Shown here: positions 17,663 to 26,272 of the stretch, one piece after another | How the letters are laid out: the number at the start of each line of letters is the position of its first letter | How positions within the stretch are numbered: position 1 is the first letter of the stretch | Origin: UBA7378 sp049611805 | GTDB lineage: Bacteria > Pseudomonadota > Alphaproteobacteria > RS24 | DNA: 64,000 nucleotides | Assembly: GCA_049611805.1 (NCBI GenBank) | Contig: JBMZAX010000009.1 | Coordinates: 29,236 to 93,235, forward strand | Reading direction: 5' to 3' | Notes under the pieces: generated by a model | What the model saw: only the letters and a program-made list of their open reading frames with translations | Database searches by the model: none | Told to the model about the DNA's origin: nothing | Translations under genes and position numbers: made by a program

Positions 17663-18951
17663 ACGAGCGCCTTTTGAATTTCATGCGCCAAAAGCCAGAT
17701 GCGATCGCGCCCCCAGCAGGAAAAAACCTCCCGACCCTTATCGTCAAGCAGACGGTAGCTCGGCACCCCCCAAAGGCCCGACGCCATCATTTGCAGGCGG
17801 TTTTCCTCCATCGGGCCTTCCCAATCGGTATTGTCGATCACCTCGCTGGCCGCCGCCCAGTCAAGACCGGCGCGTTCAACCACCATTTTAATGCCCTGAT
17901 CGCTGCCGACATCAATCCCCTCGGACCATGCCATTTTGCAAAAAGCCTGCAACAATTCGCCGCCCTTGCCGACCTCATCGGCCATGGCAAAAAGCGAATA
18001 GCACCGTCGCACCGGATCGCCAACGGGATCAAAAATATGTCCAAACGGCACACCGACGCGATCGGCCTCGCGCTTGGTATCGCGCATGATATAGCGCCCT
18101 TTGACCGCCGGTACGGGCAAATCCCGCATCACCATGGGCAATACCGGACGCACAACAAGATCGACCGGATAATGGCCGGGCAGATCAAGCGTTTCGGGCA
18201 TGGAAACATAGCTGTAGGGGCTGCGGATAGAGGGGTAAAATTCCAGCGTCAGCCGCCTTTGTGCAGGCTTTGACATGAAGGCCGGGCGGCTTTGAAAATG
18301 CACCACTTGGCGGTGCCCGCTGCGTTGCAGGCCGGTTTGAATGAGGCGCTCTTCCAAATAGGGCAAACGGTCAACACCCCAATACCATTCGCCGGCATAA
18401 TAGAGCGTACCGCCCAGATAATGCCCCAGCGCTTCGCGCTCGCGCCTGCCGGTGTCGCGTTGCTCGGCGGCCAGCGTGTCGCTGACGAGGGGCAGTTTCG
18501 ACAATGTTTGGGAATCGCCGGCCCATAAGGCCGTGCCAATTTCGATCGCGGCAGTAACCTTATTGCCGGTTGCCACCAAAGCGCGCTCGGCAAGCCGGCA
18601 GATATCCGCGCTTGGCTGGCTGCCGGGATCGTCAAATTGCAAATTGTAAAACGGCGCGATTGCCGCCGCATCGCGGCGCGAATAATCTTCCAGCGCGACG
18701 CGCTCAGGTGCCGCATCATCGGCCGGTGGCGGCACAATGCGAAGCTCAAGGTCAATATCATAGCTGCTTTGCACACGCGCCAGCGCCTGCACCAGCAAAT
18801 GACTGTACGGGTCATCAATCTGGTGAAAATAGACAACCTGATGCGACCGGCCCGAAACACGCCGTTTCATTTCGTGCAGCCCGCGTTTGATGTTCTGCAG
18901 GCGACGGCCGGTAAACACGGAAGTGATAAAGGGGCGAAAGCGCGATGTCAT
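17659..18951 (-). CDS. double DsbA-fold protein (two HCCA-isomerase-like domains)
   Basis: This 430-residue protein contains two thioredoxin/DsbA-like domains. The first (about 36-205) starts VVYFHQIDDPYSHLL and the second (about 230-428) starts LTLEFYPSIRSPYSYVS. The second ends GLWGVPSYRLLDDKGREVF, then CWGRDRIWLL, as in 2-hydroxychromene-2-carboxylate isomerases. Neither domain has a CxxC; the SPYS motif at that place is typical of the glutathione-dependent isomerase (kappa GST-like) branch. Family members usually have one domain of about 200 residues, so this is a fusion or duplication. GAGGAATAA precedes the ATG. It may act in glutathione-dependent isomerisation or detoxification. Confidence 0.75.
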   Translation of the reverse strand: MTSRFRPFITSVFTGRRLQNIKRGLHEMKRRVSGRSHQVVYFHQIDDPYSHLLVQALARVQSSYDIDLELRIVPPPADDAAPERVALEDYSRRDAAAIAPFYNLQFDDPGSQPSADICRLAERALVATGNKVTAAIEIGTALWAGDSQTLSKLPLVSDTLAAEQRDTGRREREALGHYLGGTLYYAGEWYWGVDRLPYLEERLIQTGLQRSGHRQVVHFQSRPAFMSKPAQRRLTLEFYPSIRSPYSYVSMPETLDLPGHYPVDLVVRPVLPMVMRDLPVPAVKGRYIMRDTKREADRVGVPFGHIFDPVGDPVRRCYSLFAMADEVGKGGELLQAFCKMAWSEGIDVGSDQGIKMVVERAGLDWAAASEVIDNTDWEGPMEENRLQMMASGLWGVPSYRLLDDKGREVFSCWGRDRIWLLAHEIQKALV

Positions 18952-19091
18952 TTATTCCTCTTTTGCATTGTCGGGTAGCATGGTTAAGCCGAATTTGGAA
19001 GTCAATATGAACGCATGATGATGAAGGATTGGTTACCCCCTTGCCGGCGCGTTCTATTTGACCGACCGGCTTTGCGCCCCATTTCATACTC

Positions 19092-19237
<146 letters not shown>

Positions 19238-19241
<4 letters not shown>

Positions 19242-20755
19242 GCGCGGCTGTTCTGATATTGGGCGACCAGCTGAACCTGTCGCTCTCCAGCCTGCAGGCG
19301 GCGGGCCCTGATGCCGAGATTTTCATGGCGGAAGTGGCGGATGAGGCCGGTTATGTGCGCCATCACAAGCAGAAAATTGTTCTGGTGTTCTCGGCGATGC
19401 GCCATTTTGCCGAAAAACTGAAAACACAGGGGCGCAAGGTGCATTATTTCGCTTATGGCGAAAACCCCGCCCTCACCGGCATGGGTGACGTGTTGAACCA
19501 TATTGCCGACACGCTTGCGCCGCAGAAAATTTTTGTCACCGAGCCCGGCGAATACCGCCTCGACAAAATATTGCGCGGCTGGGTGGCACCGGCGGGCACA
19601 TCGCTCGTCATCACGCCCGACACCCGCTTTATCGCCACGCATGAAGCCTTTGCGACATGGGCCGACGGGCGCAAGCAATTGCGCATGGAATATTTCTACC
19701 GCGACTTGCGCCGCCGGTCGTCTATTCTCATGCAAGACGGCGAACCCTTGGGCGGCCAGTGGAATTATGATGCCGACAATCGCAAGAAATTGCCGGCCAA
19801 GCATAATGTTCCGCCGCGCCCCCGACGCAAACCCGATGCCATAACCAAAACTGTGATCGATCTGGTCGCGGCGCAGTTTTCAAACCATTTCGGCACCACG
19901 CAAGATTTCGCATGGCCCGTCACCCAAGAAGAGGCCGAGGCCGATTTCGATTATTTTCTGGACAATTGCCTGCCATTGTTCGGCGATTTTCAGGATGCCA
20001 TGAAATCCGGCGAGGTTTTTGTTTATCACAGCCTTGTCGGGGCAAGCCTTAATCTGGGCCTGCTCGACCCGTTGGAGGTTTGCCGCGCGGCGGAAGCGCG
20101 CCTGCACACCCATCAGGCACCGATCAATGCCGTTGAAGGTTTTATTCGCCAGATATTGGGCTGGCGCGAATTTATTCGCGGGGTCTATTGGCTGAAAATG
20201 CCGGATTATGCCCAAACAAATTATTTCGAGGCCGACCGCGCCCTGCCCGATTTCTACTATAGCGGTGACACGCAAATGACCTGCCTGCGCGCAGCCATTG
20301 AGGCGACGCGCGATCACGCCTATGCCCACCATATTCAGCGGCTGATGATTACCGGCAATTTCGCTTTACTGGCCGGTATCGCACCCGAAGCCGTCAATAA
20401 ATGGTATTTGGAGGTTTATGCCGATGCCTATGAGTGGGTGCAATTGCCCAACACGCATGGCATGGCGCTGTTTGCCGATGGCGGGGTGGTTGGCTCAAAA
20501 CCCTATGCGGCGTCAGGGGCTTATGTGAACCGCATGTCGGATTATTGCCGCGATTGCGCCTATAAGGTCAAAGAACCCACGGGCGAGACGGCCTGCCCGT
20601 TCAACTATCTCTATTGGGATTTCATGACGCGCCACCGCGACAAGCTGGGCGGCAATCCGCGCATGGGCATGGTGTATCGCACTCTGGACAAAATGGATGA
20701 TGCGCGGCGTGCGGCGATTGCCGACAGCGCGGCAAAATTTCTGGAGAATATGTAA
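19238..20755 (+). CDS. prokaryotic Fe-S (6-4) photolyase/cryptochrome (PhrB/CryB-like)
   Basis: This 505-residue protein is a light-dependent DNA repair flavoprotein of the FeS-BCP group. It starts SAAVLILGDQLNLS, the family N-terminus that binds a lumazine-type antenna, and its C-terminal half carries the FAD and Fe-S domain. Four cysteines fall at 349 (MTCLRAAI), 437 and 440 (DYCRDCAY) and 453 (TACPFNYLYW), one residue off the four cluster ligands of Agrobacterium PhrB, so a 4Fe-4S cluster is expected. Length agrees with the family. It overlaps the DUF2256 gene and is followed at once by a small Cys-containing protein, forming a three-gene operon. Confidence 0.93.
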
Positions 20756-21010
20756 ATGTCTGCCAAACCAACCCTGCCGGTCGAGGCGCTGAGCCTGAAT
20801 ATTGACAGCTATGTCGCCTGTACAAAATGCGCCGAGGAACTGGCCGATATCGAGCCGAAAATATCGCTGCAGGAATATGCCGCCATTGATATCGGGTTTA
20901 CCCGCTGGGGGCTACAGGTCTGGTGTCGGCGGCATCAGGTCAATATTGTGCATATTGATTTTGGCGGGCGGCAATTGCCGGCAGATTTTCGGCGGCTGGA
21001 AAAAAATTAG
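20756..21010 (+). CDS. small protein of the photolyase operon, unknown function
   Basis: This 84-residue protein starts directly after the photolyase TAA. It has one CxxC (VACTKCAEEL) and a Cys-His segment (LQVWCRRHQVNIVHIDF) further on, which together could form a metal site. I do not recognise the family. The zero-length spacing ties it to photolyase expression. Confidence 0.65.
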   Translation: MSAKPTLPVEALSLNIDSYVACTKCAEELADIEPKISLQEYAAIDIGFTRWGLQVWCRRHQVNIVHIDFGGRQLPADFRRLEKN

Positions 21011-21042
21011 CCCTCTGAGCGCATATCGGGTGGCAGATAGCA

Positions 21043-21810
21043 TCACGCCTCAAGGCGCGCACCATCCCATGCAAAACACCCGCCGCTATCAGCCGGTGAC
21101 AAATTCTCTATCACGCCCAGTAAATGCGCCGCCGCCTGACCCGGCGTAAACAGTTTTTCGCGCGGCGTGCCGCTTTGAAACGGTGCCGATAAATTGCTGT
21201 CCACCGTGCCGGGATGCAGGCCCACAATCACCGCAGACGGCGCGCGGCGCGCAAACTCAATGGCGGCGGTGCGCACCAGCATATTCTGCGCAGCTTTGGC
21301 CGCGCGATAGCTGTACCACCCGCCCAGACGATTATCCGAAATAGACCCGACCCGCGCCGACAAATGCGCCATGACCGCTTTTTTGTCACGCGCCATGAGC
21401 GGCAGAAAATATTTCATAATCAGCGCCGGCCCGATCGTGTTCACAGCCAATACGCGCGCCATTGCATCGGCCGAGATTTGCCGCATTGCTTTTTCGGGAT
21501 GCACATCGGCGGCTTCATCATGCAAAAGCCCGGTAGCGTTGATCACCAAATCAAATGGGGCCATCTCCGCCACAGCCGCTGCCACGCCCGCAATATCGGC
21601 TTCATTGGCGAAGTCGCATGAAAAATATCGATCGCCTGCGGCAGAAGAACCCGCCGCCCGACCCGTTGTGACAAGGGTACCGGCGTTTTCGTGTTGCCCC
21701 ACAGCATCGGCCAACGCCCCGCCAATCGCGCCCGTGGCACCGAATATGAGCGTTTTGAAACCGTCACCGAAAGAGGTCAGCACCGGCGTGGCATTTGCGT
21801 CATCCGCCAT
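21043..21810 (-). CDS. short-chain dehydrogenase/reductase (CsgA-like)
   Basis: This 255-residue SDR has the cofactor motif GATGAIG at about 24-30, NATG (VINATGLLH) in the middle and the catalytic YRAAK with a preceding Ser region (LSARVGSISDNRLGGWYSY). It resembles C-factor/CsgA-like SDRs, which are often neighbours of PhrB-type photolyases in proteobacteria. It lies tail-to-tail with the photolyase operon. The N-terminal 15 residues before the Rossmann fold are unconserved, so the start may be later. The substrate is unknown. Confidence 0.82.
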   Translation of the reverse strand: MADDANATPVLTSFGDGFKTLIFGATGAIGGALADAVGQHENAGTLVTTGRAAGSSAAGDRYFSCDFANEADIAGVAAAVAEMAPFDLVINATGLLHDEAADVHPEKAMRQISADAMARVLAVNTIGPALIMKYFLPLMARDKKAVMAHLSARVGSISDNRLGGWYSYRAAKAAQNMLVRTAAIEFARRAPSAVIVGLHPGTVDSNLSAPFQSGTPREKLFTPGQAAAHLLGVIENLSPADSGGCFAWDGARLEA

Positions 21811-21894
21811 TCTTGAGTTTTTTACCCCGCATCTCTATCCTATGGTTAAAAGCTAGAACTCAGAGGCCATACGGCAACCGAGCGGGAGAAACAA

Positions 21895-23367
21895 ATGAAC
21901 AAGAATTTGAAAATTGCTGTCCTTGGTGCGGGCATGTCGGGCATGGCAATGGGGCATTCGCTGATCAAGGCGGGCTTCACGAATTTCACAATTTATGAAA
22001 AAGCCGACCGCGTGGGCGGCACATGGCGGGAAAATAATTATCCCGGCGTGGCTTGCGATGTGCCGTCGCATCTTTATTCATTTTCGTTTGAGCGCAATCC
22101 GAATTGGAGCGAGGCGTTTTCGCCGGGCGGCGAGATTCAGCAATATTGCGAAGCGACGGCGGAAAAACACGGGCTTCTGCCCCATTGCGCGTTCAACCGC
22201 ACGCTGACCCACACAAGTTACGAAAACGGCATTTGGCATCTCGACTTTGCCGACGGCAAAACCGAAACCGCCGATATTGTGGTCTCGGCCATGGGCGGCC
22301 TGCATGTGCCGCAAACGCCCGACTTCAAAGGCAAGGACAAATTCAAGGGCCCCAGCTTTCACACCGCGCATTGGGACCATGATGTCGACCTGACCAATAA
22401 GCGCGTGGCAATAATCGGCAGCGCCGCCAGCGCCGTGCAGGTTGTGCCGGAAATTATCGACAAGGTTGCCCATCTTGATGTCTATCAGCGCACGCCGAAC
22501 TGGGTGTTGCCGCGCATGAACAAAAAATATCCCGCATGGCGCAAATGGTTGCACCGGAACCTGCCTTTCACCAGCCTGGCAATTCGCGCCCTGTTATATT
22601 TGCGCGGCGAATTGCTGTTTTTCCCGGCGTTTTTCGCCGACAGTTTCATGCAACGCAGGCTGCGCAAAACCGCGCTGGAACATCTGGAAGAACTGGTTGC
22701 CGATGAAAAGCTGCGCGCCAAGCTGACGCCCGATTTTCAAATCGGCTGCAAGCGCATTTTGATGATCGACGGATATTTTGAAGCCCTGCAACGCACCCAT
22801 GCCGAACTGATTACCGAGGGCATTTCCGAGATTACCGAAACCGGCATTGTTACGCAGGACGGCACCGCCCATGATGCCGATGTCATCATTTATGCCACCG
22901 GCTTCAAGCCGTTCGACTTCCTTACAAAATTCGGCGTTACCGGTCCCGGCGGGCGCGACCTTGCAGAAAGCTGGGCCGACGGCGTCACCTCGCATCGCTC
23001 GGTGGCGGTCGCCGGCTTTCCGAATTTCTTCATGCTGCTGGGCCCCAATAGCGGCCTTGGGCATAATTCGGTTATCGTGATGATTGAAGCGCAGGTGCAT
23101 TACATCACCGAGCTTGTCAAAGGGCTGGCCAAAGGCGGGCTGGCCTATATTGACCCCAAGCCGGAGGCGCAAAAAGCCTTTACCGAAGGCCTGCATGAAG
23201 GGCTTGCGGGCAAAGTATGGTCAAGCGGCTGTCAGAGCTGGTACCAGTCCGATGAGGGGTTCAATCACACGCTTTGGCCGCATTCGACAATGCGGTTCAT
23301 ACGCGAGATGAACAAGCCGGATTTGTCCGAATATAATCACGGGCGCAATCGCAACGCCGCCGAATAA
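21895..23367 (+). CDS. flavin-containing monooxygenase (Baeyer-Villiger type)
   Basis: This 490-residue FAD/NADPH enzyme inserts oxygen into ketones or other carbonyls. The FAD motif GAGMSGMAMG is at 11-20, then GGTWRENNYPGVACDVPSHL, the fingerprint FKGPSFHTAHWDHD (BVMO type FxGxxxHxxxW), the NADPH motif GSAASAVQ and ATGFKPFDFL near the C-terminal half. GGGAG precedes the ATG. It is divergent from the SDR with only 84 bp between. It is one of four such monooxygenases in the window, and its short form resembles the cluster acting on medium-chain or steroid ketones. Confidence 0.88.
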   Translation: MNKNLKIAVLGAGMSGMAMGHSLIKAGFTNFTIYEKADRVGGTWRENNYPGVACDVPSHLYSFSFERNPNWSEAFSPGGEIQQYCEATAEKHGLLPHCAFNRTLTHTSYENGIWHLDFADGKTETADIVVSAMGGLHVPQTPDFKGKDKFKGPSFHTAHWDHDVDLTNKRVAIIGSAASAVQVVPEIIDKVAHLDVYQRTPNWVLPRMNKKYPAWRKWLHRNLPFTSLAIRALLYLRGELLFFPAFFADSFMQRRLRKTALEHLEELVADEKLRAKLTPDFQIGCKRILMIDGYFEALQRTHAELITEGISEITETGIVTQDGTAHDADVIIYATGFKPFDFLTKFGVTGPGGRDLAESWADGVTSHRSVAVAGFPNFFMLLGPNSGLGHNSVIVMIEAQVHYITELVKGLAKGGLAYIDPKPEAQKAFTEGLHEGLAGKVWSSGCQSWYQSDEGFNHTLWPHSTMRFIREMNKPDLSEYNHGRNRNAAE

Positions 23368-23371
23368 GGCG

Positions 23372-23776
23372 TCACGCCAGCAAATCGGCGAGCAGGCTTT
23401 GCACGCGTGCGGCGCGCGTGGGCGCCTCATAGGCCAGCATGTCACCCACCCCCCAGACCGGCCCCGGCCATGCGGCATCGCCTTCATGGCGCGCAATCAC
23501 ATGCACATGAAGCTGGCGCACCATATTGCCCAGCGCGGCAATATTCATTTTGTCGGCCTGCGCCAGATTTTCCAACACGCAAGCCACATGCGTCGCCACA
23601 TCGAACAAATGGTGTCGGGCATGGTCGTCGAGATGGTGCCATTCCACCGCGCCGTCAATTTCGGGCACCAGCACGAGCCACCAATAGCGCGCATCATCCA
23701 TCAGCCGAATTTGCACCTGATCGAGCGTGGTAATTTCAAAGCTGTCAGCCGCAAGGCGCGGGTCGAGGGCGAACAC
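23372..23776 (-). CDS. HIT-family protein (nucleotide hydrolase/transferase)
   Basis: This 134-residue HIT-domain protein has the histidine-triad segment VRQLHVHVIARHEGD near residues 90-105; the form HVHVIA is slightly reduced, as in several proteobacterial members. The front reads VFALDPRLAADSF, DDARYWWLVLVP, typical of this branch. The likely start is GTG at 23776, four bases after the stop of the metallo-hydrolase; the open frame further upstream overlaps that gene and has no support. Family members hydrolyse dinucleotides or AMP conjugates. Confidence 0.82.
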   Translation of the reverse strand: MFALDPRLAADSFEITTLDQVQIRLMDDARYWWLVLVPEIDGAVEWHHLDDHARHHLFDVATHVACVLENLAQADKMNIAALGNMVRQLHVHVIARHEGDAAWPGPVWGVGDMLAYEAPTRAARVQSLLADLLA

Positions 23777-23780
23777 CGGC

Positions 23781-24428
23781 TCAGCCAAGCGCGGTGTCGG
23801 ACACGAACGGATTGGTTTCTTTTTCGAAGCCGAAAGTCGATGTCGGGCCATGGCCGGGAATGAAGGTGATATCGAGACCCAGAGGCCACAGCCGGTCGGT
23901 GATGGATGAAATCAGTTGCTGGTGATCGCCTTTGGGAAAATCCGTGCGCCCGATCGAGCCCTTGAACAAAACATCGCCGACCATGGCGACCTTGCTTTCA
24001 GCCTGCACGAACACCACATGGCCGGGCGTGTGCCCCGGACAATGCACGACATCAAATGTCGTATCCGCCGCGGCGACGACATCGCCATGTTCGAGCCACT
24101 GGTCGGGCTCAAAGGCCAGCACCGGCGGAAAGCCGAATTGTTTGGCCGCGTCGGGCATGCCGTCGATCCAGAACTTGTCTTCCTTATGCGGCCCGATAAT
24201 CGGAATGTCGCGCGCGGCAGCCATTTCCGCAACGCTGCCGGCATGGTCGAGATGGCCGTGCGTCACCAGAATTTTTTCGATTTTGATGCCCTGTTCGTCG
24301 ATGAATTTATCCAGCAAAGCCAAATCACCGCCCGGATCAACCACGGCACCGTTCATGGTCTCCTCGTTCCAGAAGACAGTACAATTTTGCTGAAACGGCG
24401 TTACCGGAATTATCTGAAAACGAACCAT
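23781..24428 (-). CDS. metallo-beta-lactamase-fold hydrolase (glyoxalase II-like)
   Basis: This 215-residue protein has the dinuclear zinc motif THGHLDHAGS near residues 56-65, further ligands in HCPGHTPGH and GDVLFKGSIGRTD, and a final GHGPTSTFGFEK. It belongs to the YcbL/GloB-like group, which hydrolyses glutathione thioesters or related compounds in the cytoplasm. The start ATG has AGGGA 11 bp upstream. It forms a two-gene operon with the HIT protein. Confidence 0.87.
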   Translation of the reverse strand: MVRFQIIPVTPFQQNCTVFWNEETMNGAVVDPGGDLALLDKFIDEQGIKIEKILVTHGHLDHAGSVAEMAAARDIPIIGPHKEDKFWIDGMPDAAKQFGFPPVLAFEPDQWLEHGDVVAAADTTFDVVHCPGHTPGHVVFVQAESKVAMVGDVLFKGSIGRTDFPKGDHQQLISSITDRLWPLGLDITFIPGHGPTSTFGFEKETNPFVSDTALG

Positions 24429-24521
24429 GCCGCACTCCCTAAATTTCTCATGAAAACCAGCATAAACCTTTTGTTAGGCCGTGCAAATCACACTAGAGTT
24501 TTAAGTGTTTCTTCAACAATC

Positions 24522-24537
24522 GAAAGGAGGTGATCCA
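24522..24537 (+). promoter_or_regulatory. exceptional ribosome-binding site, 16-nt match to the 16S rRNA 3' end
   Basis: GAAAGGAGGTGATCCA is an exact complement of the last 16 or so bases of a typical alphaproteobacterial 16S rRNA (read as TGGATCACCTCCTTTC). The core AGGAGG is 7 bases from a TTG start. Ordinary genes in this window match 4-6 bases. Confidence 0.8.
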
Positions 24538-24630
24538 TTGTCTAGTGAAAGGTCTGATTTAGGGTTTAAAATCCGGCGGTGTATGATGGACGTGGAGCAA
24601 CCTTCGCAGTCCATGGGCACGCGAAAATAA
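24538..24630 (+). CDS. small ORF of 30 codons with TTG start
   Basis: A TTG at 24538 opens a 30-codon frame ending in TAA at 24628. The peptide is basic and polar, begins MSSERSDLGFKIRRCMMDVE and has one Cys and no membrane segment. It is preceded by the 16-nt ribosome-binding site and followed 29 bp later by a perfect terminator, so the unit looks self-contained. Inside it ATGGAC and GTCCAT can pair as a hairpin. A weak promoter TTGTTA-17-TAGAGT lies at 24471-24499. It could be a real micro-protein, a leader peptide for the kinase gene downstream, or a structured RNA; I recognise no family. Confidence 0.45.
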   Translation: MSSERSDLGFKIRRCMMDVEQPSQSMGTRK

Positions 24631-24659
24631 TTTGGATTTGCCTTAAAACCAAATTCACG

Positions 24660-24688
24660 GGGCGCCCGCTTGTCGGGCGCCCTTTTTT
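24660..24688 (+). terminator. strong rho-independent terminator
   Basis: GGGCGCCCG and CGGGCGCCC form a perfect 9-bp stem with a 5-base loop, followed by six T. It ends the small ORF unit and lies 63 bp before the kinase start. Confidence 0.93.
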
Positions 24689-24690
24689 GT

Positions 24691-24718
24691 GCCCGTTTTT
24701 TTCAGCCCGTTTTTTTCA
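24691..24718. repeat. perfect 14-bp tandem repeat after the terminator
   Basis: GCCCGTTTTTTTCA occurs at 24691-24704 and 24705-24718. Each unit ends in seven T plus CA and resembles terminator tails; it may have arisen by slippage. Confidence 0.85.
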
Positions 24719-24750
24719 GCAAGCGACCTTAGCATGCGGTATAAGCCGTT

Positions 24751-26226
24751 ATGAGCTTCTTCCTCGGCATTGACCTCGGCGCAAGCGCGCTCAAACTGTC
24801 GCTCATTGACGCGCACGCCGATTATGTTGGCGGGTGCAGTATCGGGCTTGCGACGCGTGCGCCCGAACCCGGCCATGCCGAACAAAATCCCGCTGACTGG
24901 CGCAACGCCTTGCAAAACGGACTGGGTCGGTTGCACGCCGATTTTCCGACAGAACTTCAAGCGTTGCGCGCCATTATGTTTACCGGCGGCGCGCATATTG
25001 CGGTTTTATGCGACGCCCAAGCCATGCCCTTGCGTCCGGCGATTATGTGGAGCGACCAACGCGCTGCGGCGCAGGCCGACCATTTGCGAGAAAACCCCGC
25101 AATTTTGCAAACAGCCGGCAATCTGCCCAATCCGACATGGACGTTGCCGCAATTGTGCTGGTTGCAGGCCCATGAACCCGACCTGATGGCCCGCCTTGCG
25201 CACATATATTTTGCCAAGGACTGGCTGCGCGCCCAATTGACCGGCGACCGCACGACCGATATGGGCGAAACTACGGGCGCCATGCTGGGCGATATCCGCC
25301 AATCCGACTGGGCACCCGAATTGCTGGCACAAGCCGGCATAGACAAAACCATGCTGGCCGCGCCCGTGTCTCCGCTCACAAAAACCGGCACGACGGATGC
25401 GCGCGCGCATGACTTTCACCTGCCGTCAGGTGTCGCTATCTATCAGGGCACGATAGACACGACGGTCGAGTGGCTGTGCTGTGGCGCGCCCGGCACCAAT
25501 AATAAGCAAGCGGGCACAACAAGCATCAAGCTGGCCTCCGCCGGTGTCGTTTCAAAAATTTGTGACGGCTTTGCGCCGCGCCCGCCCGTATCGATTTATC
25601 CCCATCTCACCGCGCCGCTTTATTATCACGCGGCCGGCATGAATAATTGCACCGGCGCGCTGGATTGGTTTGCCAAAACATTCGCACCCGCCCACACCCC
25701 GGCGCTCACGCTCGACCGGATGACGCAACTGGCGGCGGACGCTCCGGCCGGTGCCGAGGGGGTTTTGTTTCACCCCCATTTGCTGGGTGCGCGCGCGCCG
25801 CATTGGAACCCCGATCTGACGGCAAGTTTCTCCGGCATGACACGCGCCACCACGCAAGGCCATTTGGCCCGCGCCGTTTTTGAGGGCGTCGGACATACGC
25901 TCACGCAGATTTGGCAGAGCATGGACATTAAAACCACCGAGACGACTGTGGCAACCGTGCTGGGCGGCGGGGCCCAAAATGCGTTTTGGTGCCAAATGCT
26001 TGCCGATATGACCGGTGCCGTCTTGCGCGTACCCGAACACACCGACGCCGCTTTTGGCGCGGCATTGCTGGCCGCTCATGCCGATGGTGCGTTCGACACG
26101 CCGGCAGAAGCAGCAGAAGCGGGCTTGCGCATAAGGGCCGAATTTTGCCCTGACAAACAAACCCACGCTTGTTATGCTGAAGCCCACGAAGTTTTTAAGG
26201 CCGCGTTTGAGCAGTTTTATGAATAG
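24751..26226 (+). CDS. FGGY-family carbohydrate kinase (xylulokinase-like)
   Basis: This 491-residue two-domain sugar kinase begins FFLGIDLGASALKLSLID, the phosphate-1 loop. It continues with AIMWSDQRAAAQAD (the sugar-binding region with Asp), TDMGETTGAMLG, the second-domain loop GTIDTTVEWLCCG and the adenosine loop GGGAQNAFWCQMLADMTG. These place it with the xylulokinase side of the FGGY family, but no sugar isomerase, transporter or regulator is adjacent, so the true substrate is open. No Shine-Dalgarno precedes the ATG; TATAAG six bases upstream raises the chance of a leaderless message. Confidence 0.8.
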   Translation: MSFFLGIDLGASALKLSLIDAHADYVGGCSIGLATRAPEPGHAEQNPADWRNALQNGLGRLHADFPTELQALRAIMFTGGAHIAVLCDAQAMPLRPAIMWSDQRAAAQADHLRENPAILQTAGNLPNPTWTLPQLCWLQAHEPDLMARLAHIYFAKDWLRAQLTGDRTTDMGETTGAMLGDIRQSDWAPELLAQAGIDKTMLAAPVSPLTKTGTTDARAHDFHLPSGVAIYQGTIDTTVEWLCCGAPGTNNKQAGTTSIKLASAGVVSKICDGFAPRPPVSIYPHLTAPLYYHAAGMNNCTGALDWFAKTFAPAHTPALTLDRMTQLAADAPAGAEGVLFHPHLLGARAPHWNPDLTASFSGMTRATTQGHLARAVFEGVGHTLTQIWQSMDIKTTETTVATVLGGGAQNAFWCQMLADMTGAVLRVPEHTDAAFGAALLAAHADGAFDTPAEAAEAGLRIRAEFCPDKQTHACYAEAHEVFKAAFEQFYE

Positions 26227-26272
26227 ACGCGCGCGTGACATTAATGAGCACGAAAAGCTCGGAGGATACCCC

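Noticed and set aside
24522..24537. fragment of an antisense 16S rRNA gene
   Set aside because: Identity to the 16S complement stops abruptly after 16 bases on the right and one to two bases on the left; spacing to a start codon fits a ribosome-binding site better.
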